The notes beneath the pieces were generated by a model, which worked only from the letters and a program-made list of their open reading frames with translations, was not told the origin of the DNA and searched no databases. Source: Ligula intestinalis (Eukaryota; Platyhelminthes; Cestoda; Diphyllobothriidea; Diphyllobothriidae). Taken from it: DNA of 64,000 bases. The position numbers and the translations under genes are program-made. The DNA lies in contig JAYGXS010000007.1 of assembly GCA_036362985.1 (NCBI GenBank), positions 23,090,333 through 23,154,332 on the forward strand, in the 5' to 3' direction. Below are positions 54,963 through 64,000 of this stretch, one piece after another. The first letter of the stretch is position 1. Each line of letters opens with the position of its first letter.

Positions 54963-57900
54963 TCAAAATAGGACGCTGACGACCACTTCGAGCAACCCCA
55001 TCAGGATCGGCCGAATAGCTCGAGCTATTTGGTGGAAAGGGTTCATGAAGTACATCTCCTGCTCTTCTTCCTCTTGGCCCTTGCTTCCCTCCTGTTTGGC
55101 GTGACGGCCAAGCCTAAAGTGTCCGCCGCTTTTAGAGGGAGTTTTTCCAGTGCTTGCGCCGTTTGAATCCTCTGGTGAAATAGTCGAGAAAATTTTTACG
55201 AGCTCGTCATAGGGAAGGGTGTCCTTCTCGGCAGCTTGCCTCACCGTGAAGTAACTGGAGACGTGCAGCTTCTCAATGCGCATCTAGAAAAAAGCGCACG
55301 AGAAAGAACAGCTACTATTAATTGCAAAGTAGGTTGAATATGTTGCTCGAATGTAGGGGAAGGACATACAACGGAAACGATTAGACTGAGTGCAAAAAGG
55401 TAGCGTTACCGATTTTAAAAAGCAACATACGTAAACTTTTAAATTTGGAGATAAATAAAGTCCTAACCAACTGTTTCCTTCCTAAACACGCAACTTTTGG
55501 ACTTTGCAATGTTAGGACCCAGCTTAACTCAATGTGCACACCAACCTAGCGAGGCGTTCGCAAGCCAGACAATCGGTCCACCCACGCAGAGCGCATGTGA
55601 TGACGTGCACAGCGCGGCAGGCGCAGGACTCTTATGCAAGCCAGTCAACCTGTTCGCCCAAACACACACACAAAGTGCATTCTGTGACGCCGCTGCGTCC
55701 AGCTACAGCCGGCGGTAGACCAACTAGCCAAACCTCATGACGCATTCAGCCAATGAAGTCATGTCCTTCTTGTTACCACCATCTAATTGGTCCAACCTTG
55801 TACATACGAGTTCGCTGGCTTTAAATTATGCTGTACTAGATTCCTCAAAGACTTCTACTTTAGTCCACTTCTTGTCGTGTTGTTCCTTTGGGGGCTCACA
55901 GTAGGTGTGGTTTAGACGGCGATAACGCAGTATTTGGTCATCGTTACAACAAGTAAAGGGCCCTCTTGGTATTTGGAGCACTTTACAAGACAGTAAACTG
56001 GTTTCTACGTATGCTTACATTTTCCTCTGCAGAGTCAAGCATCACTTCCCAAGGATGCCAACTCTTCTTCGTTTTGCAAACGTGACGGCCATCTTCGAGA
56101 TCTCTGCTGATGATCATCGCAGTTTCTTACGTTGTCGTCAACTTGTCGGTCGACTCTGCAGTCTGATGGGTCGCATTTTGGTGATGCTGCCGTGACTTCT
56201 ACGGTCTTCTCCTCGTTTCGACCCCGTTGCTCCCGATGAGCTCTTCGAGTCTCACCCCCGTGATGGTAGATTATTTTTTCCCAAGACAAGGAGCGTTGCA
56301 AATTCTAATCATCGCTACCCCATCTCATTGCATCCTAGCAATCTAACTACCTGCTTAAACAGTTTGTTCTCCCAAATGTTTTGGGAAGTCAGTGGCTTTT
56401 GTACTTGTACTTGTTACAGCTGTCATCATGCCTGATCTAGCCGGCCACAATGATATCAGCAACGATACCTCTCCATGCATAGCGATTGGCGGCAGTGGAT
56501 GTGCAAAGCTCCACCCAGTCTCTTCTCCAGCGACGGAGACCGAAGATAGAAGATCCAAGAACTGCTTCCATGACTTGACGGACGGTGTCGAGCCAAGTCT
56601 TCAGTTGCCCTCCTCTTCGACGTTTCCAGGTGGGCTGCGGCGCCGGGTCGAGGGCAGCATAACGAATCTCGTTGGGCGGACGGCGTATAACGTGTCCAAA
56701 CCACCTCAGTCGCCTTTCTCGAATGGCCTGAGGACTCCTCGTGATACGATCGCAGCGGGTGCGGACTGTCTTATTTTAGATGAAGTCGCTATACTTAACG
56801 CGCAGGATCGTCCTCAGGCATCGGTGGTCAAACACCTCCAGTCTTCGCTCATCTTCAGCGCCCACAGCCCAGCATTCACATCCATACAAAAGGACTGACC
56901 GGATGGAGGCACGCTATACACGAATCTTCGTGGTGATGGAGATGTCACGTCGGATCCATAGGCGCTTTCGAAGGATTGAGAAAACCCAGCGAGCAGCATC
57001 TATACGGGAGACAATGTCATCCTTGCTCTGCCCATTCAATAGCAGCCTCGCCCCGAGGTATTTAAAGCTGTCTTCTTCTTCTTCAAGTTAATGGCCATTA
57101 ATCTTCAGGGGTGCCTTCTCTTGGTCAGAGATGCAGCTAGACAACAACTTCGTCTTTCTAGAATTTATGGGTATGCCAGCCGACATGGCGATCTCATTTA
57201 ACCGGACACTACTGTATGCAGGCCATCAAAGCTTGAGGCCAACAGCGCAACATCATCGGCGTAGTCAAGAACAGCTAGTCAGCGTCCGGGTGCAAGCTCA
57301 ACACCGTCATCTTAATGTAGGGCCTTGCCGATAATCCAGTCAATGACGTAGTTAAACAGAATGGGCGAAAGGACGCAGCCCTGACGAACACCCGACCGGA
57401 TATCGAACGATTGAGAGAGATTGTTGTGTACCAGGACTCGTGCGGTGGTAGGCCGATAGTAGGCCTTAATCATGGCAATAAGTTTCGTCGGCACTCCATC
57501 CAGTTTCATCATTCGCCACAGGGATCCACAATGGATGGAATCGAATGCGGCGGCGAAGGCGACAAAGCAAACGGCCGTCGGTTGCTGGTAGCTATAGCGG
57601 AATTCTAGAATGCACCTCAGTGTGAATATCAGTGGCTCGCTGAACTCTGCCACGGAAATAGGAGTTTTTTTCACGGCCTAATATTGTTGACTATTATGTT
57701 GTAAGAGGGTCCTTTGTAAATTGGATCTGACTTACTATGCGTAACACACTACTCATTTCTGCTGTTATTCGGTTGCGTACGCGCAGCTGTGATTACCAAC
57801 TTTGTATTTATTTTTGATAGAGCACTAAGTTTGTAACGAAAGGGTCTCTTGGGCCTTAAATTTTCTCGAGACTGGTCTCTTCCGGTCGTGTCCTAAACCT

Positions 57901-60900
57901 TCTTTCAACAGTTCAAGTTCCTCATGCAACCTCTCACACCCCGCCACCGAAAGTACTCAAACTCTCATACTTGTACTTAATAAGTAGGTTGGTAAATTAA
58001 CTCACACTTAAAGTGTAGTTCACAGGGCAAGATTCGACTCCATTCGACGGCGCAAATACGCAGATGAGCAAAGGTCGTATTAGCTCTTTCGCTGATGGTA
58101 CATGCACCTTCTCCTCACTGAGGCTGGCAGATGAGAAAGCAAATGGTGGCGTTTCTGACCAGTAGACGGTGTCCAAGTGGTCAGCCTCAGCAGGTCGTGT
58201 CTGAGGAGGAGAAATGACTTCCCACGGGAAGGACTGGTCCGTAGTCATAATCGCGATCCCCTTCCGTTTCGGCTGGAGAATATAGACATAAAAAACACAA
58301 TCAGTTAACCCCGAAGGCACATTGAGGCTTATTGCAGCCTAGGCAACGTCGGCACAGCAGCTTAATTAACAAAATTTTATATTCCTATACTTACTAGCAC
58401 CTTGTTACGAATAAGGAGTCCAAAGGCGTTCGCCTATCTTTCCTACAATAAACTGATACTGATAGAAGAAGGTGTGGACGGCAATAAGTTGGAAGACTCA
58501 CCGTGGCCTCCAGGAATTTGCGCAGCTTCTGTGACTTGCTTTTAAAGTAGTCCAAATCTTCGTGCAAAACGACGTAGAGATCAACATCCCCGTTGCTTGA
58601 AGTGAGTCGCAGCTCCACGTCCGATGGCTCGAAGAGGAGGAAGAAACTGATTTCGCCAGTTGTCAGGTGTCTACGGTTGCAGACGAAAAAGAAATTAAGC
58701 TTGTGGGCACAGTCTGCCTTAACAAATATCGCTGCCGAGAGCATCAACTAATTGCGAACAGGAAAAGCTGACTGTACTGCTTAAGTAATTAGCACAGCGA
58801 ACACCCTCCAACTATTGCGAAGTCTTCGACCAAGATGACTATTATCACGTAGAAAAAAGAATTCTCGACGGTTAGAACTGACAATTTGTGTTATAACTTT
58901 GGTAGATCCACCTGCTTCGCTACTGTTATAAGCTTGTGTGTTCCTGTGTCAACACCGGTTATGTTCCCCAGTTACGTGTTAGGAAGAGAAGGCAGAACAG
59001 GATAGCAGGTAGTACTTTACTGTTACTAGTCCTGTTTGTACATCAGCGTTGTCTTCAGTGCATCCAACAGCAACGTGTCTTCTATCGTCGGTTTCATCTC
59101 GGCAGCTTGTCCTGTGTCCCCGGCAGCAGGATGTCGGGTCGTCGGTAGTGGGTCTCGTTAACAGAGCGCACCTTCTATTCGCGGCCTCGTATTTAAGGAC
59201 CAACAGTGTTTGTTCCTTATTTGCCTCCGCCAATGGCCCATGCAGGCAGCCATGGTGGTGTCCTCCACGTGACAGTCCGGTGACTGCTCACGCGTACGCA
59301 TAAACTTGCGTCCTCACGTGACCGTACGGATGGCAGATCCCGGCGTTGGTTCTCGTGTCCTCAGGACAGCCCGAGTTATGACTCGGCCGTCCTAACTGTT
59401 GTTACCGTCCATCATGTGCTCCGTAGCAGTGTGTTGGCCTGCATTGCCATTTGTTGTGTCCTCCAAAGGTGAAATAGAAGGCAGGCAGGCAGGCTAGTAG
59501 AGACAAACGTTTACTGCAACAGCCTATGTGTGTGTACATCTGCTTCTCCGCGTGTGCCTCAAAGTGTCCGCGTGTCCGTCAAGTTGTTTGCGTGTGCATC
59601 AGTCTTCTCCGTCAGCAGCAAGTTCCGTCTTCTGTCCGCATCACCGTATTCAAGGACAAGCGGCCTTCGCCTTCTTCTTATTGCGCGAGCGGCCTATCCG
59701 GGCAACCATCGTGTGATGTCAATCTGCTCAGACTGACACAACTTGGTGGCGCTGTTACGCGCGTGCGCGTGAACGTTTGTGCCTGCGCACTTTCGCCTGT
59801 GGGGGCTTCTTTGCCCTCCTGATTCCGCGACGGCAAAAGTTTTGACTCATGTTCTGGGCCGTCCTAACATAATCGACGAAGTACGTGCAGACGAGGTTAA
59901 TAGGCAGACAGATTCCGAAAAATGGCAGTAAAGTCGGAATGCCAGGTGACATAGGCCGTAAACCTGTTGGATTAACTGGCACCTTTTGATACTTATTAGA
60001 AGGGTTTGCAGATTTAAATGAATAAGTTGACCCGATTATGAAAAAAACTCGTGGCCTTGGTGGGAGTCGAGCCCACACAGCAGGGAAAGGCTTTTGCGCA
60101 GCAAATGCTTTAGCCAACTGAGCCGTGAATTTAATCACACTTGGGTCGATTTACTCGCCCGCCCGCTCAACCTATTGTACGTAGGGAATACAGAAGTACG
60201 GATACGCGGCCACAGTGTGAGTTGAACCTAAACGGTAGGGAAGGCTTTTGCACAGCCTACATTTTATACCTATCTTGAGCCTATTTCGTATCGCCCGAGA
60301 AGATCTTCAGCACAAAACCGGTCTGTTCCACTGACGGGGAAATAGTAGTCAAAAATAAGAAGCCGACAGAGATGATTTTCATTTAACAATGTCATCTTCT
60401 GGGCTGACAATCGAATCCTCGTTTGGACAAGGTGTGGGTCTCAACACTGCAGGCATTGCATGTAATCTGGCCAAAACTAACTTGCAATACCATTACCTTC
60501 GTGCTAGCACAAGAGGACACAGACAGGATAGCAGCGAACAAGTTTACTGCAACGGTCTCTGCGTATACCGCACCTTTTTTGCGTGTCCGTCAAGTTGTTG
60601 CCGTGTGCAGCCAGTCATTTGCGTGTCCTGCAACTCATCTACCTGGGCAGAAAGTCCCGCCCTCTGTCTAGGACATCGTATCGAAGGGTAAGCGGCCTTT
60701 GTCCCCCTTCTCTCTTCTTGTCGGTCCACGCGCGTGCAGACTATTTGGGCAGTCATAGTGTAATGTCGGTCCCCTCAGGGTCACACGACCTGGCAGCGCT
60801 GTTATGCGTGCGCGTGGGCCTTTGTGCCTGCGCACTTTGGCGTCCGGGGGTTTCTTTGTCATCCTGACCCCCCAGGACACCATCCTAACAGTAACTTGGC

Positions 60901-62072
60901 GTGTGAATTCGCTCTAAAGTCATAGTAACCTTGTGCAACATCTATCAAAACCTATTATTTTTCAACCGCCTGGGTCCGGTTTCAAGATAGAGGTAGGAAG
61001 AGCGATGACAACACTCTGAGTATCGACAGTCATTGTTGAGCGTTCACAGACCGCTAACGGAACTCATCTGTCCCAGTCTGTTTTGGGCTTCATTTTTTCG
61101 GGCCCTGACAGCCGTAACAGCTGGTAGTATAGACAACTAGTATTGCCAGCAAAGACAAGTGAGACTGCAATGCTCTATTCTGGCTTATTAGCCATCATCA
61201 GCCAGTCACACTCAGAACCAAGCCATGCATAGCCCGATCCTTGAACTCAGGACCTTTTGATTAGAGACTATGAGCTCGTTGTCTTGCCCGTTTAGGTCGG
61301 GAGATATTGAAAGTTATTGATGAACGCTCGGCGACGGCTAATGAACGACCTACACCGCCAAAACAACGGGCTCTTAGCTCAATAGTTAGGGCGTTAGACA
61401 CTGATCAAAAAGACGCCAGTTCGAAACTCGGATCGTGAACCATTAAGGTCTGCGTATGACTGCTGAAGACGGCTAATAAGTCAGAAATTGCACTTCCAGT
61501 TCCTCCTGTCTTTACCGGCAATACTACATCTATTCTAGTATTGTAGTTCATCCATTTCGGCAGTGAACGGTGAGTAATTGGCGAAAAGAGTATGGTACTG
61601 GATCAATGACATCCACATCCTCCCTTTAAAGCTGGAACTAACATCAGAGTGTAAACTTTGCGTAAAAATTAGGGGCATGGACACTGGCTCACCCGTTGTG
61701 CAGGAGGGTGGCTGAGTTGGAGAGTTGTACAGATTCACTGGTGGAGGAGGAGGAGGATGGATGTGGAGTTTCGCTACTGCTAGAGGAGAAGGCCCATTCC
61801 TCGATTAGGAGCAGAAGGCCAATGGCGAAAACGTAGACTAAAATCCTCCAGAAGAGTTCGGTGCCAGGCGCCGGCACAGCTGCGGCCCTTGCGGGACGGA
61901 CAGGGGGCTGCCGCGGCGCTGGAGTGGCGACACCGGGTGGTGGGGGTTGCGTGGGACCGGGACTAGGTTCCCGTCGTTGCCTTATGTCTGCGTCATCTCC
62001 ACCTTCCATTTGACAGCCCGAACTGTTTGCAGAAGGAAGAACGTGACCGTTTATCATAGATATACACTGCAT
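54963..62072 (-). CDS. C6orf120: C6orf120/UPF0669-family protein, 4 coding exons
   Basis: Exons on the minus strand: 62072-61693, 58670-58502, 58272-58006, 55283-54963. All junctions are GT-AG with agreeing phases, giving 378 codons from the first Met (357 from the Met at 62009). Family features: LLHNGHLTTGEISFFLLF across the first junction, LTSSNGDVDLYVV, LLICVFAPSN, CPVNYTLS, an acidic EEEEQE stretch and a hydrophobic C-terminus (ILMGLLEVVVSVLF). The human relative is a secreted glycoprotein of 191 residues. Unlike it, exon 1 here encodes a Pro-rich N-terminus followed by a long hydrophobic segment (FWRILVYVFAIGLLLLI) and a Ser-rich stretch, so this protein may be membrane-anchored. The precise start is uncertain. 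Introns 1 and 3 are full of repeats. Confidence 0.8.
56390..57660 (-). mobile_element. RTE-like retrotransposon, 5'-truncated
   Basis: The minus strand carries IFTLRCILEF, AFAAAFDSIHCGSLWRMM, VLVHNNLSQSFDI, SGVRQGCVLSPILFNYVIDWI (57674-57312), then an intact YADD box near 57262 and, in broken frames, the same C-terminal region as the 36.4-38.2 kb copy to the 3' end at about 56390. The SGVRQGCVLSP motif confirms RTE type. It inserted in intron 3 of the C6orf120-like gene, in gene orientation. Confidence 0.85.
58930..59430 (+). repeat. Dispersed repeat unit
   Basis: Related to 2880-3300 ('gtcctcaggacagcccgagt', 'cgcataaacttgcgtcc') and probably to the two units downstream. It lies in intron 1 of the C6orf120-like gene. 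There is no coding signal. Confidence 0.5.
59490..59860 (+). repeat. Direct repeat, copy 1
   Basis: It shares with 60510-60900, in order: 'gtttactgcaac', 'gcgtgtccgtcaagttgtt', 'aagcggcctt', 'ggcgctgttacgcgcgtgcgcgtg', 'tgtgcctgcgcacttt' and 'gggggcttctttg...cctga'. The three-frame open reading here reflects GC-rich repeat sequence, not a gene. Confidence 0.7.
60045..60135 (-). repeat. tRNA-derived repeat (second type)
   Basis: The minus strand has an A-box-like acggctcagttggctaaagc and a B-box-like gtgggctcgactcccacc, spaced as in a tRNA. A related piece lies at 60215-60260 ('gaaggcttttgcacagcc'). The imperfect tRNA fold and recurrence favour a SINE over a tRNA gene. Confidence 0.5.
60510..60900 (+). 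repeat. Direct repeat, copy 2
   Basis: Second copy of the 59490-59860 repeat, about 1 kb downstream in the same orientation. It ends near 'caccatcctaacagtaactt'. Confidence 0.7.
61020..61340 (-). repeat. tRNA-headed SINE copies
   Basis: The minus strand reads the 5' part, a damaged head (B-box-like gagttcaaggatcg) and the tail (complement of 'gagactgcaatgctctattc'). A further 5' part (complement of 'cgctaacggaactcatctgt') follows at 61060. This suggests two copies head to tail. Confidence 0.6.
61365..61530 (+). repeat. tRNA-headed SINE copy
   Basis: The head 'ctcttagctcaatagttagg' with B-box-like cagttcgaaactcg is followed by the tail 'gaagacggctaataagtcag...cctcctgtctttaccggcaa'. It is opposed to the copies at 61020-61340. 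Confidence 0.65.
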
Positions 62073-62324
62073 ATACTCTGCCTACTGACTACAACAAAGT
62101 AGCGTGTTATATAAGGTTTAAATGTTGAATTTGCAACCCCCACCAAAGTGACAGTAAACCTAGTAAATATCAGGAGCTGCGCAGCGGCCAATTAGTAAGG
62201 CATTTAACTTGAAAAATTTCTCCACGACTCTCTGTGTAAACGTCTATGCAGTTTTTGCCTGCACTGTCCAATAACGTATCTGATAAATAATCCGTAATTA
62301 AAAAGTCATGTTGGCAAACAGCTG

Positions 62325-63540
62325 TTTTCGGTCATTCACTTCAGGCCGTTACAGTGACATGGAAAAATAGGCGACTAAAGCAGGTAGTTCGGTACAGTTC
62401 AGCAGCCAGATCACGATGCATCTGCTCTCCTGAAGTAGTTGAAAGAGAACTGCAGCAGCTACAGAACACAATTAGTGAAAATGGTTATCCAGAAAGGTTC
62501 ATCCTTCGTAACATTAAGGAGCGTGTCGCAAAGCCTGCCGTAGCAACGGCAAAAAAGAAGGACCTTTCATAAGACTGCCCTTCCTAGGAGACGCAGCAAG
62601 CGAACTAGTAAGACGATGTCTAAGGACAGCAGTCACGAGTGCTTTCCCGGCGGCTAACTTACGCGTACTCTTCACAAACTCTCCCCTTCTGCGGATGGGG
62701 GGTAAAGACAGACTACCGCTACAGGCCACTTCCATGTGCATTTATTCCTTCACCTGCTCCTGTGGGGTGGGATATATCGGCCGGACAACGAGACGTCTGG
62801 AGAAGAGGATACGCGAACACATACCAGCTTGGTTAGGTAAAAGGAAAAACCGATCGATCGCAAGCTCAATCCTCGCACACCTGATCGATACAAATCACCA
62901 AGTTGACGCGAGAGAGCCTTTTCAGGTCATATACCAGGCACCCACGCTCTACTCTAAAGGCCTGCGTAAACGGGTGCTAGCCACAGCTGAGGCAGTGGCA
63001 ATTCGTTTAGCAAAACCCGCTCTCTGCTGTCAAAAGATGCTGGTACATACCGTCTCCCTCCCGTGGCCGACCGCATACAAAGATCCCACACCGCCAGAAG
63101 CCACTACGTCAGAAGCTACGCAGCCCGAAACCATACTACCCACAGCCGTAGAGAACACGCAGTGCGACCATGCTGCTCACAGTCATGGAGAGCCCGCTGC
63201 GCGTATGACGCAGATCGTGGGAACGTCCCTCCCCCGTTCCACACGCGTGACAACCCAACGTCCTCGGCATGCTGAGTCCGGCTCACAGGAGACGAGGGAA
63301 CCACGAGATGACTAATTAGAATACCGACTGCGGCCGTTTGCGCGAAGGCAGATACAAGTTTGTAAACAACCCACAAGACTTTCATAGCTCCTGGGTCCTG
63401 CAGTGACAATGCATTTTATCCCTTTCATCATCACCCCCAGGGAAGATTAAGAAGAAAACAAGACGCTGTCATGGGTCACACTATATTGGCGCTGACGTTT
63501 CGGAAACATCCTATTTTCCATCATCTGAGTGGTAAAGTAC
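62325..63540 (+). mobile_element. Penelope-like element, linker and GIY-YIG end
   Basis: Frame 62354-62572 encodes the linker (VERELQQLQNTISENGYPERF). A frameshift near 62560 moves the reading to the frame ending at 63315, with FLGDAASELV, DRLPLQATSMCIYS, CGVGYIGRTTRRLEKRIREH, SSILAHLIDTNHQVD, EAVAIRLAKPALC and a long hydrophilic tail not seen in the 16-18 kb copy. Same subfamily as that copy but clearly diverged. The reverse-transcriptase palm is missing. The 3' UTR contains 'gctgacgtttcgg' near 63490. Confidence 0.88.
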
Positions 63541-64000
63541 TGGCTGCTGTTTGCCAAAGTCATTTTGCCTCATCGTTTGTCTCGTATAATAGGCATGGGT
63601 AACGCACGGGGTCTGGCCTTCATGCTGTCCGCGGAGGTTTCTCCATTGCGGATAGCTGGCGCATTCATGGGTCGTTTGTCGCAGCTAGGTCCGTGTGCCC
63701 GGAAACATAAACACATCCACTCACAGATAGCGCACCTAGTCTACCAGACGCGTCATAAGCACTTCATCGAACCGAAGTTCATCAGCGCCTCGCCACCTGC
63801 CATTTGCTGTCACTGCTGATCGGCTATAAATTCACTCAGCAATGTGCGAACATCGATCCAATTGACTTCCGAACTAAAAAAAGTTTATGTGGTGGCTAGA
63901 GGTCCCGAAAGGGGTGACCACCTGCCAGGCCGATGCCGGCCAAGTCATAACAGCAGACAGAGATGACAGCGTTTGGGGGTAACTTGATACAGTACTGTTT
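63541..64000. other. No gene recognised
   Basis: A 96-codon plus-strand frame (63529-63819) has no motif. This may be further 3' UTR or flank of the Penelope-like element. Confidence 0.3.

Noticed and set aside
55480..55960. Further LTR-like copy
   Set aside because: Only the last part (ttgttcctttgggggctc, then gtttagacggcgataacg) resembles the family. The rest does not match well enough to list.
58671..58747. Acceptor at 58748 for C6orf120-like exon 2
   Set aside because: Using it forces a stop or an unsupported extra exon. The acceptor at 58671 has the better pyrimidine tract and joins exon 1 in frame with the conserved sequence.
1..64000. CRISPR array, operonic bacterial genes or an integrated prophage
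   Set aside because: There are no regular spaced repeats and no bacterial-type gene runs. Split genes with spliceosomal introns mark this as eukaryotic nuclear DNA.

Overview
The window looks like repeat-rich nuclear DNA from a metazoan, most likely a parasitic flatworm. Genes are broken into small exons by both very short (43 and 49 bp) and multi-kilobase introns. The DNA between exons is packed with old non-LTR retrotransposon pieces (CR1-like, RTE-like, jockey-like), Penelope-like elements with GIY-YIG endonucleases, LTR fragments and tRNA-headed SINEs. The flatworm call is an inference from this mix and is not proven here. There is one 100-bp assembly gap at 51838-51937. No bacterial gene, CRISPR array or free-standing RNA gene was recognised.

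All recognisable host genes are on the minus strand, so they read right to left. (1) A C6orf120/UPF0669-family gene runs from 62072 to 54963 in four coding exons. (2) An almost complete MCMBP gene (MCM complex-binding protein) runs from 47217 to 28333 in eleven coding exons. I joined these by reading frame and splice sites into a continuous frame of 595 codons plus stop. (3) An unrecognised gene starts at 28147, only 184 bp after the MCMBP stop codon; one firm and one probable coding exon are visible. A possible small secreted-peptide gene lies antisense inside MCMBP intron 6, at 39735.

The most notable observation is MCMBP intron 3 (44673 down to 42761). It has AT-AC ends, a perfect 9-base U12-type donor and a U12-like branch site 18 bases from the acceptor. 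It joins two exons in frame, so it reads as a minor-spliceosome intron. The close MCMBP/gene-3 spacing, with a polyadenylation signal followed about 85 bp later by a splice acceptor next to an ATG, resembles a trans-spliced operon junction.

Layout. 1-14 kb: SINEs, LTR-like repeats, a long foldback repeat (1160-1611) and a decayed non-LTR element. 14.5-21.7 kb: a retroelement cluster with a CR1 3' part, a Penelope-like element with inverted terminal arms, and a 918-codon CR1-like ORF beside a short PHD-like finger ORF. 24-25 kb: an LTR-like repeat and the end of a jockey-like element. 25.5-28.1 kb: gene 3. 28.3-47.2 kb: MCMBP, its introns loaded with SINEs, RTE, jockey and Penelope debris. 47-55 kb: intergenic, with a Ty3/Gypsy scrap, the gap and a decayed Penelope-like copy. 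55-62 kb: the C6orf120-like gene, with an RTE copy in intron 3 and a dispersed repeat cluster in intron 1. 62.3-63.5 kb: another Penelope-like copy.
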